DNA from: Bacteroidota bacterium
Lineage (GTDB): Bacteria; Bacteroidota; Bacteroidia; Flavobacteriales; Weeksellaceae
Direction of reading: 5' to 3'
Assembly (NCBI GenBank): GCA_023426625.1
Contig: JAFAAJ010000112.1
Location: 1-7,837, forward strand
DNA length: 7,837 nucleotides
The translations under genes and the position numbers were made by a program. The notes beneath the pieces are model-generated. The model saw only the letters and a list, made by a program, of their open reading frames with translations, was not told the origin of the DNA and made no database searches. Positions 1 through 4,993 of the stretch are shown in pieces (position 1 is the first letter of the stretch; each line of letters starts with the position of its first letter).

Positions 1-590
1 AGAATGAACAGCTTAAAGGTCTGGGACATATTGATGTTCTGTATGAAAGTATTTTAAACAAAAAGGTTTTAAAGATCTCTTATAAAAGCTTTACCGCAAG
101 GGAGCCAAATATTTTCACTGTTCATCCACAGCTTTTAAAGGAATTTAATAACCGCTGGTTCCTGATCTGTCTTTATAAGAAAGGCATATTTACACTGGCT
201 TTGGACAGGATGGAAGGCATTGAAGTAGATGAAAATACAAAATACATAGACCAAAATCTGGATGGAGATGAATACTTCAAAGATATTGTAGGAGTTACCG
301 TTTCAGAAACGATGAAACCCAGAGGTGTGGTGTTCTTTGTGGATTCTTCCAATGCCCCTTATGTAAAGACCAAACCTTTGCACAGCAGTCAGGAAATTGT
401 AAATCAAACTGAGGATGGAACGGTTTTTAAGATCTGTGTTCAGATCAATTATGAATTAGAAAGACTCTTGTTGGGATTCGGAGATTCCCTTGTAGTTCAT
501 AAACCAAGAAAATTAAGGTTAAGAATGCAGGAAAAATTCAAGTCGGGGTTCAAAAATTATCAGAATCTGGTGATTCCTGATGAAGAGTAA
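1..590 (+). CDS. WYL-domain transcriptional regulator, C-terminal part (5' end outside window)
   Basis: The reading frame is open from base 3, before the first internal ATG at 201, so this is the 3' part of a longer gene. The visible 195 residues match the sensory half of WYL-family regulators. Near the start, VLKISYKSF is the first WYL strand. It is followed by a segment ending in NRWFLICLYK, which corresponds to the family's RW-Y/F-L core, then LALDRMEGIEV. The last third (YELERLLLGFGDSLVVHKP and the Arg/Lys-rich tail) resembles the C-terminal WCX extension. In this family an N-terminal helix-turn-helix binds DNA and the WYL domain senses a ligand, often a nucleotide or nucleic acid. The helix-turn-helix would lie left of the window and is not seen, so the DNA-binding role is family inference. 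The target is unknown. The stop is TAA at 588-590, and the small downstream gene begins close behind. Confidence 0.85.
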   Translation, partial: NEQLKGLGHIDVLYESILNKKVLKISYKSFTAREPNIFTVHPQLLKEFNNRWFLICLYKKGIFTLALDRMEGIEVDENTKYIDQNLDGDEYFKDIVGVTVSETMKPRGVVFFVDSSNAPYVKTKPLHSSQEIVNQTEDGTVFKICVQINYELERLLLGFGDSLVVHKPRKLRLRMQEKFKSGFKNYQNLVIPDEE

Positions 591-651
591 TAAAAGAAAA
601 TTGATTTTATGGCTTGGAAATTGTATTGGACTAGCTATAAACATCAACATT

Positions 652-777
652 ATGAAATCAAGACTTTTTAAAACGCTGATCGCAGTTTTGGCACCTTTGG
701 TGATCGAATTTGTAGTAAAAAAAGTATCAGAAAAATTAAGCGAAAAGAAGGATGAGAAAAAGCAGATACCTGCTTAA
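652..777 (+). CDS. Small lysine-rich protein with one hydrophobic segment, unknown function
   Basis: This is a 41-residue protein if started at the ATG at 652. Residues 5-22 are a hydrophobic stretch (LFKTLIAVLAPLVIEFVV), followed by a strongly charged Lys/Glu tail (KKVSEKLSEKKDEKK). This suggests a single membrane anchor or amphipathic helix with a cytoplasmic-type basic tail. I do not recognise a family. A longer frame could begin at the ATG at 580, overlapping the end of the WYL gene and giving 65 residues. I prefer 652 because the 15 bases around it (ATCAACATTATGAAA) are identical to those around the start of the beta-barrel gene at 1029, and the extra 24 residues look like translated leader. 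It may be co-transcribed with the WYL regulator, since no terminator separates them. A GC-rich hairpin follows the stop. Both existence and start are moderately certain. Confidence 0.55.
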   Translation: MKSRLFKTLIAVLAPLVIEFVVKKVSEKLSEKKDEKKQIPA

Positions 778-803
778 TATCTGAAGTAGTTAAATTTAAA
801 ATA

Positions 804-837
804 GTCAGCGGCGGTTTGCTTGGAAACCGCCGCGGAC
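804..837. repeat. GC-rich perfect inverted repeat (hairpin), possible terminator or mRNA-stabilising structure
   Basis: GCGGCGGTTT at 808-817 and AAACCGCCGC at 824-833 are perfect reverse complements around a 6-base loop. After one A/G mismatch the stem extends by GTC (804-806) and GAC (835-837). It is almost the only GC-rich stretch in a very AT-rich intergenic region and begins 26 bases after the stop of the 41-residue gene. There is no T-run on either side, so it is not a canonical intrinsic terminator. It could instead be a 3'-end stabiliser, an attenuating structure or a dispersed palindromic repeat. Only one copy occurs in this window, so repeat-family membership cannot be judged here. 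Confidence 0.6.
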
Positions 838-918
838 GTTATCTTAGCATGTCACATAAACCAGTTTTCCATGAGATTTTAATTAAACATTTATTTAAAA
901 TATTTAATTTTTAAAGAA

Positions 919-956
919 TTGATAATCATTGAATTGTGTTTGATGTGAATGTTGAT
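919..956 (+). other. Helically spaced TTGA(T) repeats upstream of the sigma-54-like element
   Basis: TTGA occurs at 919, 929, 940 and 952; three of the four copies read TTGAT. The steps are 10, 11 and 12 bases, close to one DNA turn each. The cluster ends just upstream of the proposed -24/-12 element, as an enhancer-type activator array might. The motif is short and the region AT-rich, so chance is a real alternative. The rest of the 778-1028 intergenic region holds the GC-rich hairpin, the sigma-54-like element and otherwise featureless AT-rich DNA. Confidence 0.25.
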
Positions 957-976
957 ATAGGAGTAAATATCCTGTT

Positions 977-992
977 TTGGCATGATTTTTAC
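977..992 (+). promoter_or_regulatory. Sigma-54-like -24/-12 promoter element before the beta-barrel gene
   Basis: TTGGCATGATTTTTAC resembles the RpoN consensus (TGGCACG, four bases, TTGC). The -24 GG is at 979-980 and the -12 dinucleotide, AC instead of GC, is at 991-992, giving the exact 12-base offset expected. The predicted transcript start is about 1004, leaving a leader of about 25 bases before the ATG at 1029. No TAnnTTTG sigma-A box is seen in the same place. The two deviations (C to T in the -24 block, G to A at -13) keep this a prediction. Confidence 0.5.
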
Positions 993-1028
993 ATCTTCCT
1001 GATTAGTAAAATTTAAAAAATCAACATT

Positions 1029-1592
1029 ATGAAAATGCTTAAACAAACGCTTTTATTAGCTGGAGTATTAGCAGCTGGTGTAGTAAGCGCACAAAGCACA
1101 GAAATGAACAACATGATTAAGGTGGGTGCAAATGTAGGGCTGGCTGTTCCCGCAGACAATGTTTCCGCTGCTGTAGGATTGGATGTAGCTTACCAGAACC
1201 TTATTACTCCCGGATTTGGATTGGGTATCGCAACGGGATATAGCCACTATTTCGGAAAAGATAACAATGGTCTAAATAATAACGATGTAGGAGTAATTCC
1301 TGCAGCTGCATTAATCAGAATATATCCGAAACAAACGGGATTCTATTTCGGAACGGATTTAGGATATGGCTTCTTGGTAGGAGATGATAAAGTTGCTTCT
1401 AACAGTACGGTTGACAGACCGGACGGAGGTTTCTACATCAAACCTGAGATCGGATATCACAACAGAGACTGGAATTTCTTTGTACAATACCAAAAAGTAT
1501 TTACAGGAAACGACGGTAATATAGAGGGTCAGGACTATAATGTAGGGAACATTGGAGTAGGATTCTCTTATAACATTCCATTAGGAAAGTAG
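1029..1592 (+). CDS. Secreted outer-membrane beta-barrel protein, unknown specific role
   Basis: This is a 187-residue protein. Residues 1-21 form a clear Sec signal peptide: a basic start, a hydrophobic core (LLLAGVLAAGVV) and a VSA/QS cleavage site. The mature part is rich in Gly, Asn and aromatic residues in alternating patterns typical of small outer-membrane barrels (for example GLGIATGYSHYFGK, GFYFGTDLGYGFLVG, NFFVQYQKVF). It ends with the strand-like GNIGVGFSYNIPLGK. This fits the general outer-membrane beta-barrel/OmpA-like barrel group common in flavobacteria. No plug, OmpA peptidoglycan-binding or enzymatic domain is present. The start at 1029 is supported by the signal peptide; an alternative ATG at 1035 would change little. 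It appears monocistronic: a sigma-54-like element lies upstream and a strong terminator downstream. The substrate or structural role cannot be told from sequence. Confidence 0.85.
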   Translation: MKMLKQTLLLAGVLAAGVVSAQSTEMNNMIKVGANVGLAVPADNVSAAVGLDVAYQNLITPGFGLGIATGYSHYFGKDNNGLNNNDVGVIPAAALIRIYPKQTGFYFGTDLGYGFLVGDDKVASNSTVDRPDGGFYIKPEIGYHNRDWNFFVQYQKVFTGNDGNIEGQDYNVGNIGVGFSYNIPLGK

Positions 1593-1621
1593 TTAAATTT
1601 TTATATAACCAATTATTACCC

Positions 1622-1655
1622 AAAACCTTTTCGATTTTTTTGAAAAGGTTTTTTT
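1622..1655 (+). terminator. Intrinsic terminator after the beta-barrel gene
   Basis: AAAACCTTTTC at 1622-1632 pairs perfectly with GAAAAGGTTTT at 1642-1652 around a 9-base loop. The stem runs into a T-tract (1649-1655). It lies about 30 bases after the stop codon at 1592. Confidence 0.88.
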
Positions 1656-1684
1656 ATGGTAGCATAATTTTACGAAAACAATTG

Positions 1685-1692
1685 TATATTTG
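1685..1692 (+). promoter_or_regulatory. Sigma-A -7 box (TATATTTG) of the glucokinase gene
   Basis: TATATTTG matches the Bacteroidota -7 consensus TAnnTTTG exactly and ends 15 bases before the ATG at 1708. No clear TTG -33 element is seen at the usual distance. The box contains the TTG at 1690 that could otherwise be read as an upstream start codon, so it argues for translation starting at 1708. Confidence 0.6.
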
Positions 1693-1707
1693 ATAAAATT
1701 TGTGATT

Positions 1708-2757
1708 ATGAATATAAATCCAAAATTTCCACTTTATTTACCGGGGGTGAAGAATATTGCCAACGATAATATTTCAATCATCGGGGCGAATCTTCGTGAG
1801 GATATTACCTCTTTAGGACTTTTTGTATCTCAGAACGGAGGTATAGAAGTAAAGATCCAAAAAGATTATGCTACGAAAGAATATTCTTCTTTTTCAGATA
1901 TGTTGAGAGAATTTATTCAGGATCACCAGTTGGAAAATACGAAAAGACTGGGAATGGCTGTTCCGGGACCGGTGCTTGACGGGAAAAGCAACCCTTCAAG
2001 ATTAGGATGGAATCTGGACGTTGAAGAGTTTAAAAGAAACTTTGGATTTGAAGATGTTTACATGCTTAACGACCTTGAGGCTTCGGCTTATGGTATTGCT
2101 CTTCTTGAAGACAGCAACCTGAATGCAATCTACACCAGCGGACATCTTGAAAAAGGAAATGTAGCAATCCTGGCTCCGGGAAATGGACTGGGTGAAGCAG
2201 GATATTTCTTTGATGGTAAATATTTGAGACCGTTTGCGACTGAAGGAGGTCATTCGGAATTTTCTCCAAGAACGAATGTTGAAGTAGAATTTTATCAGTT
2301 TTTAAATAATATCTACGGAATTGTAAGCTGGGAAAATGTACTTTCCAAAACAGGTCTGTTCAATATCTACAGATTTTTAAGAGATGTCAAAAGGCATCCT
2401 GAACCGGAATGGCTGGGAGAACGTCTGTCGAATGGAAACTTTGTGGAAGAACTGTATAAAGCAGCTGTAGAAGAAGATGTTCTGATCTGTAAAATAGCCT
2501 TGGATACTTTCCTTGAATTCTTAGCAAGAGAAGCCAACAACCTTACATTAAAACTGAAAGCTACGGGAGGACTTCTGATTTCTGGAGATATTCCGGAAAT
2601 GATCAAGGATTATATGGATAAGGATAAATTCTATGAGAAATTCAAAATAAGTGATAAAATGGAGAGTATGCTGAAAAACATCCCGATTTATCTGATCAAG
2701 AACGATCATACGGGACTGAATGGCGCAGCACTCTATACCGCTTATTATCAGGAATAA
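1708..2757 (+). CDS. glk: Glucokinase-family protein (ROK-independent Glk type) with altered phosphate loops
   Basis: This 349-residue protein matches the Glk family, which phosphorylates glucose to glucose 6-phosphate in the cytoplasm. Family landmarks in order, numbered from the ATG at 1708: GWNLD (100-104), the catalytic ND pair in LNDLEA (N121, D122), the nucleotide loop GNGLGEAGYF (158-167), EGGHSEFSPR (E179, H182), VSWENVLSKTGLFNIY (E209), and the late TGGLLISGDIP and IYLIKNDHTGLNGAA segments. The D122, E179, H182 and E209 set, including the 27-residue H-to-E spacing, matches E. coli Glk as I recall it. The N-terminal phosphate-1 signature, normally DxGGTN, is replaced by GANLREDITSLGLF (26-39), and GTGLG in phosphate-2 reads GNGLG. 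Activity is therefore less certain than family. A TTG at 1690 would add six residues but lies inside the promoter box. It is monocistronic, with its own promoter and terminator. Confidence 0.85.
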   Translation: MNINPKFPLYLPGVKNIANDNISIIGANLREDITSLGLFVSQNGGIEVKIQKDYATKEYSSFSDMLREFIQDHQLENTKRLGMAVPGPVLDGKSNPSRLGWNLDVEEFKRNFGFEDVYMLNDLEASAYGIALLEDSNLNAIYTSGHLEKGNVAILAPGNGLGEAGYFFDGKYLRPFATEGGHSEFSPRTNVEVEFYQFLNNIYGIVSWENVLSKTGLFNIYRFLRDVKRHPEPEWLGERLSNGNFVEELYKAAVEEDVLICKIALDTFLEFLAREANNLTLKLKATGGLLISGDIPEMIKDYMDKDKFYEKFKISDKMESMLKNIPIYLIKNDHTGLNGAALYTAYYQE

Positions 2758-2766
2758 AAAACTAAG

Positions 2767-2789
2767 CTCCGAATATTTCGGAGTTTTTT
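2767..2789 (+). terminator. Intrinsic terminator after the glucokinase gene
   Basis: CTCCGAA (2767-2773) and TTCGGAG (2777-2783) form a 7-bp perfect stem with a 3-base loop, followed by six T residues (2784-2789). It starts 9 bases after the stop codon. Confidence 0.85.
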
Positions 2790-2820
2790 ATTGATGATAT
2801 TGATGAAAAGTATAGCATTA

Positions 2821-2836
2821 ATTGATGTACATCAAT
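2821..2836. promoter_or_regulatory. Perfect FNR/CRP-type operator palindrome (TTGAT-GTAC-ATCAA)
   Basis: ATTGATGTACATCAAT is a perfect 16-base palindrome whose core is identical to the classical FNR/ANR box TTGATnnnnATCAA. Its centre (2828.5) is about 41 to 43 bases before the start predicted from the -7 box at 2859-2866. That is the typical position for class II activation by FNR/CRP-family proteins. Two more TTGATG half-sites lie just upstream at 2791 and 2800. The likely regulated gene is the YceI gene at 2905. The binding protein is not in this window. Confidence 0.65.
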
Positions 2837-2858
2837 GGATTCTATCATGCAATAGGAT

Positions 2859-2866
2859 TACATTTG
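2859..2866 (+). promoter_or_regulatory. Sigma-A -7 box (TACATTTG) of the first YceI gene
   Basis: TACATTTG matches TAnnTTTG exactly. No good TTG -33 element is present at the right distance, only ATGG around 2835-2838, which is common for promoters that depend on an activator. The leader to the ATG at 2905 would be about 35 bases. Confidence 0.6.
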
Positions 2867-2904
2867 CAGTATTAAAATAAACAACGTAAATAATTTATTC
2901 AACA

Positions 2905-3471
2905 ATGAAAAAAATATTTTTATTAGCAGTTTTAGCCGGAGGATTAGCTTTTGGACAATCAAAAAAAGTAGTAGCATCTGATGTTCACTGGTGGGGGTAT
3001 AAAGTAGCAAAGTCTGAAGCAAGTTCTCACGACGGAACGGTTAAAGTAAAGTCCGGGAATATGGTGATGAAAGGAAACCAATTGGTTGGTGGAAATTTTG
3101 TTTTAGACATGACTTCCATTAACGCAACAGACCTTTCAGGAGAATATCAGGCAAAATTGAACGGACACCTTAAAAACGGAGATTTCTTCGAAGTTGAAAA
3201 ATATCCTACTGCAGCTTTCAAGATCACTTCTGTTAAAAAGAACAATGATAAAATCTATAACAGCCTAGTAACAGGAGAACTTACCGTGAAAGGAAAAACA
3301 GGTACAGTTACTTTCCCTGCAAAGATTTCTTACAGCAAAGGAGTGGTAAGTTTGGTATCCAATAAATTCACTATTGACAGACAGAAATTTGATGTTACTT
3401 ACAAGTCTACCATGCAGGATGTATTTTTAAAAGATGACATCGATCTTATTGTAAAGGTGACGGCTAAATAA
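2905..3471 (+). CDS. YceI-family secreted lipid-binding-type protein (first of a tandem pair)
   Basis: This is a 188-residue protein with a signal peptide (residues 1-17, MKKIFLLAVLAGGLAFG, then QS) and a YceI domain over nearly all the rest. Family features are the opening SDVHWWGYK strand, SSHDGTVKVKSG, the NGDFFEVEKYPTAAFKI segment (the well-conserved 'D/N-FF-V-YP-A-F' block), GELTVKGKTGTVTFPAKI, and a final strand-rich tail. YceI proteins form a lipocalin-like barrel that binds long isoprenoid or fatty ligands in the periplasm; the ligand here is unknown. Length is typical. The gene has its own promoter with a perfect FNR-type box upstream, suggesting control by oxygen or redox state, and a terminator downstream. 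A diverged paralogue follows immediately at 3550. Confidence 0.92.
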   Translation: MKKIFLLAVLAGGLAFGQSKKVVASDVHWWGYKVAKSEASSHDGTVKVKSGNMVMKGNQLVGGNFVLDMTSINATDLSGEYQAKLNGHLKNGDFFEVEKYPTAAFKITSVKKNNDKIYNSLVTGELTVKGKTGTVTFPAKISYSKGVVSLVSNKFTIDRQKFDVTYKSTMQDVFLKDDIDLIVKVTAK

Positions 3472-3492
3472 TTTAACCAAAAAAAGATTACT

Positions 3493-3521
3493 AAAAGTGT
3501 AGAAGTTCTACACTTTTTTTT
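3493..3521 (+). terminator. Intrinsic terminator between the two YceI genes
   Basis: AAAAGTGTAG (3493-3502) pairs perfectly with CTACACTTTT (3508-3517) around a 5-base loop and continues into a T-run ending at 3521. The last T is also the first base of the next gene's -7 box, so terminator and promoter are fused. Confidence 0.9.
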
Positions 3522-3528
3522 ATTTTTG
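3521..3528 (+). promoter_or_regulatory. Sigma-A -7 box (TATTTTTG) of the second YceI gene
   Basis: TATTTTTG matches TAnnTTTG exactly and lies 21 bases before the ATG at 3550. It abuts the T-run of the preceding terminator, so any -33 contact would fall inside the terminator hairpin; no TTG is seen there. Confidence 0.55.
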
Positions 3529-3549
3529 TTGAATTGTAAATAAAAAAGA

Positions 3550-4179
3550 ATGAAAAGATTACTATTGTTTGCTATGATGTGTGCATGCATATCATTGGTT
3601 CATGCTCAAAAGAAATTTGATAAGGTTTCAAAAGTTACTTCATCTGAAATCAGATGGTGGGGGCACAAAGTGGTAAAAACTGAGGCTACTTCTCACTCAG
3701 GAACTGTAAAACTAAAAAGCGGTAAATTCAATTTTAATAAAACGGTTCTGGTAGATGGTGAATTCATAATTGATATGAGAAGTTTAATGGCAGGAGATGT
3801 TTCTGAAGAAGATCAGATCAAACTAACGAACGAGTTGAAAGGACCTAACTTTTTTGAAGTAAAAAAGTTCCCGCTAGCTAAGTTCCACTTAACGAAGATT
3901 ATCCCTTTAGCGAACAGTGAGTATAACTCTACTGTATATGGTGATATTACTATAAAAGGGGTGAGAAAAACCATTACTTTCCCTGCAAACGTATATATTA
4001 CACAGTTTACGGTAGTGATCGAGTCTGCAAAGTTCTCATTGAACAGAAGAGACTTCAAAGTATTCTACCAGTCTTCAGTGAAGGATTACTTTATCAAAAA
4101 TGAAATGGACTTCCAATTCAGAGTATCTACTGAAAAATTGGATAATGAAAACAGAGTTCCTGTAAAAAAGAAAAAATAA
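3550..4179 (+). CDS. YceI-family secreted protein (second of a tandem pair) with basic C-terminal tail
   Basis: This is a 209-residue protein with a signal peptide (about residues 1-19, ending VHA before Q) and a YceI domain. It aligns along its length with the preceding YceI protein. Matching blocks are SEIRWWGHK/SDVHWWGYK, TSHSGTVKLKSG/SSHDGTVKVKSG, NFFEVKKFPLAKFHL/DFFEVEKYPTAAFKI and GDITIKGVRKTITFPA/GELTVKGKTGTVTFPA. This points to an old tandem duplication. It differs by a C-terminal extension of about 17 residues (EKLDNENRVPVKKKK) ending in four lysines, absent from its neighbour. The signal peptide contains two cysteines but no proper lipobox, so it is probably not a lipoprotein. Ligand and role are unknown; binding of an isoprenoid-like lipid in the periplasm is family inference. 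It has its own promoter and terminator and no FNR box of its own. Confidence 0.92.
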   Translation: MKRLLLFAMMCACISLVHAQKKFDKVSKVTSSEIRWWGHKVVKTEATSHSGTVKLKSGKFNFNKTVLVDGEFIIDMRSLMAGDVSEEDQIKLTNELKGPNFFEVKKFPLAKFHLTKIIPLANSEYNSTVYGDITIKGVRKTITFPANVYITQFTVVIESAKFSLNRRDFKVFYQSSVKDYFIKNEMDFQFRVSTEKLDNENRVPVKKKK

Positions 4180-4200
4180 GGATCAACTTATTGATAAATC

Positions 4201-4234
4201 AAATGGACGTTTTATTTAACGTCCATTTTTTTTT
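4201..4234 (+). terminator. Intrinsic terminator after the second YceI gene
   Basis: AAATGGACGTT (4201-4211) pairs perfectly with AACGTCCATTT (4218-4228) around a 6-base loop, followed by T residues through 4234. It lies 21 bases after the stop codon. Confidence 0.9.
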
Positions 4235-4241
4235 ATTTTAG
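4234..4241 (+). promoter_or_regulatory. Possible -7 box (TATTTTAG) just before the hydrolase gene
   Basis: TATTTTAG differs from TAnnTTTG by one base and ends only 4 bases before the ATG at 4246. If used, the transcript would have almost no leader. Like the box at 3521 it is fused to the T-run of the preceding terminator. Confidence 0.35.
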
Positions 4242-4245
4242 TGGG

Positions 4246-4887
4246 ATGAAGATTTATATCGTAAGCGGACTTGGAGCAGATTTTAAAGTGCTGGAAAGAT
4301 TGGAGTTTCCAAAGCAGTATGAAATTGTATTCTTAGACTGGCTTATTCCGGAAAAAAATGAGCCTTTTCCTTCCTATGTTGAAAGAATGGCAGAAAGGAT
4401 CGATGATTCCGAGCCGTTTTGCCTTTTAGGTTACTCATTTGGAGGATTGATGGTTCAGGAGATCAATAAAATAAAACCTGCGGAAAAGGTGGTTATTTTA
4501 GGCAGTATAAAGTCCGATAAAGAAAAATCCCGACTGATCAGGGCAGGAGAACTGACAAGGCTTCCTAAAATTTTACCTGCAAGCTTTTTCAATGACAGGA
4601 ATACGAATTTTTATTCCGTAGTCAGAAAATTTTTTGATCCTAAAAATCCGAAAGTTCTGCAGTACTTCAGAGTGAGAGATCCTTATTACCTGAAATGGTC
4701 CATAGAAAAAATATCCGACTGGAAATTTGATGATAATCCTGCAGTGATTCAGATTCTGGGTGACAAGGACATTGTATTTCCCATTAAAAATTCAAAGCCG
4801 AATTATGTGATCAAAGGAGGAACCCATCTTTTCCCCGCTACAAAATACAAAGAGGTTTCGAAAATTTTAAGTGAAATTTTTCAATAG
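4246..4887 (+). CDS. Small alpha/beta-fold hydrolase, substrate unknown
   Basis: This is a 213-residue cytoplasmic protein without signal peptide or membrane segment. It opens with the first beta strand and oxyanion region (KIYIVSGLGADFKVL). The nucleophile elbow GYSFGG places the serine at residue 64. ILGDKDIVFPI supplies the acid (D173 or D175), and GGTHLFPATK supplies the histidine (H194). Order and spacing fit the alpha/beta hydrolase fold, so an esterase, thioesterase or lipase-like activity on a small substrate is likely. The lid region (about 100-160) is short and basic/aromatic. Nothing in the neighbourhood identifies the substrate. The start at 4246 puts the first strand directly at the N-terminus, as usual for compact members. 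No terminator is evident between its stop and the next gene; the 106-bp gap carries that gene's promoter. Confidence 0.85.
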   Translation: MKIYIVSGLGADFKVLERLEFPKQYEIVFLDWLIPEKNEPFPSYVERMAERIDDSEPFCLLGYSFGGLMVQEINKIKPAEKVVILGSIKSDKEKSRLIRAGELTRLPKILPASFFNDRNTNFYSVVRKFFDPKNPKVLQYFRVRDPYYLKWSIEKISDWKFDDNPAVIQILGDKDIVFPIKNSKPNYVIKGGTHLFPATKYKEVSKILSEIFQ

Positions 4888-4959
4888 GACCAATTAATCC
4901 GGAAGTTTTAAAATAACATTAATCATACAGGAACAGGAAATTCATAAGGATTTATCATG

Positions 4960-4967
4960 TATCTTTG
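4960..4967 (+). promoter_or_regulatory. Sigma-A -7 box (TATCTTTG) of the serine dehydratase gene
   Basis: TATCTTTG matches TAnnTTTG exactly and ends 26 bases before the ATG at 4994. No convincing TTG -33 element lies 17-23 bases upstream. The intact promoter means the interrupted gene is probably still transcribed. Confidence 0.55.
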
Positions 4968-4993
4968 TTTTTGAAGAATAGGTTGATTTATTT

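Noticed and set aside
614..630. A second sigma-54-like element before the 41-residue gene (TTGG at 614-617 and TTGG at 626-629)
   Set aside because: The spacing is right, but only TGG and TTG match; the rest of the -24 block and the -12 GC are absent, so it is not distinguishable from chance.
580..651. Upstream start at 580 for the small protein (65 residues, overlapping the WYL gene)
   Set aside because: The added segment looks like translated leader, and the ATG at 652 has a start context identical to that of the beta-barrel gene. It is kept as an alternative only.
2002..2606. Three minus-strand open frames inside the glucokinase gene
   Set aside because: They lie wholly within a well-supported gene, have low-complexity compositions and no family resemblance.
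4191..4202. TTGATAAATCAA upstream of the hydrolase gene as another FNR box
   Set aside because: The half-sites are separated by two bases instead of the required four, and the sequence sits against a terminator stem with no suitably spaced promoter.
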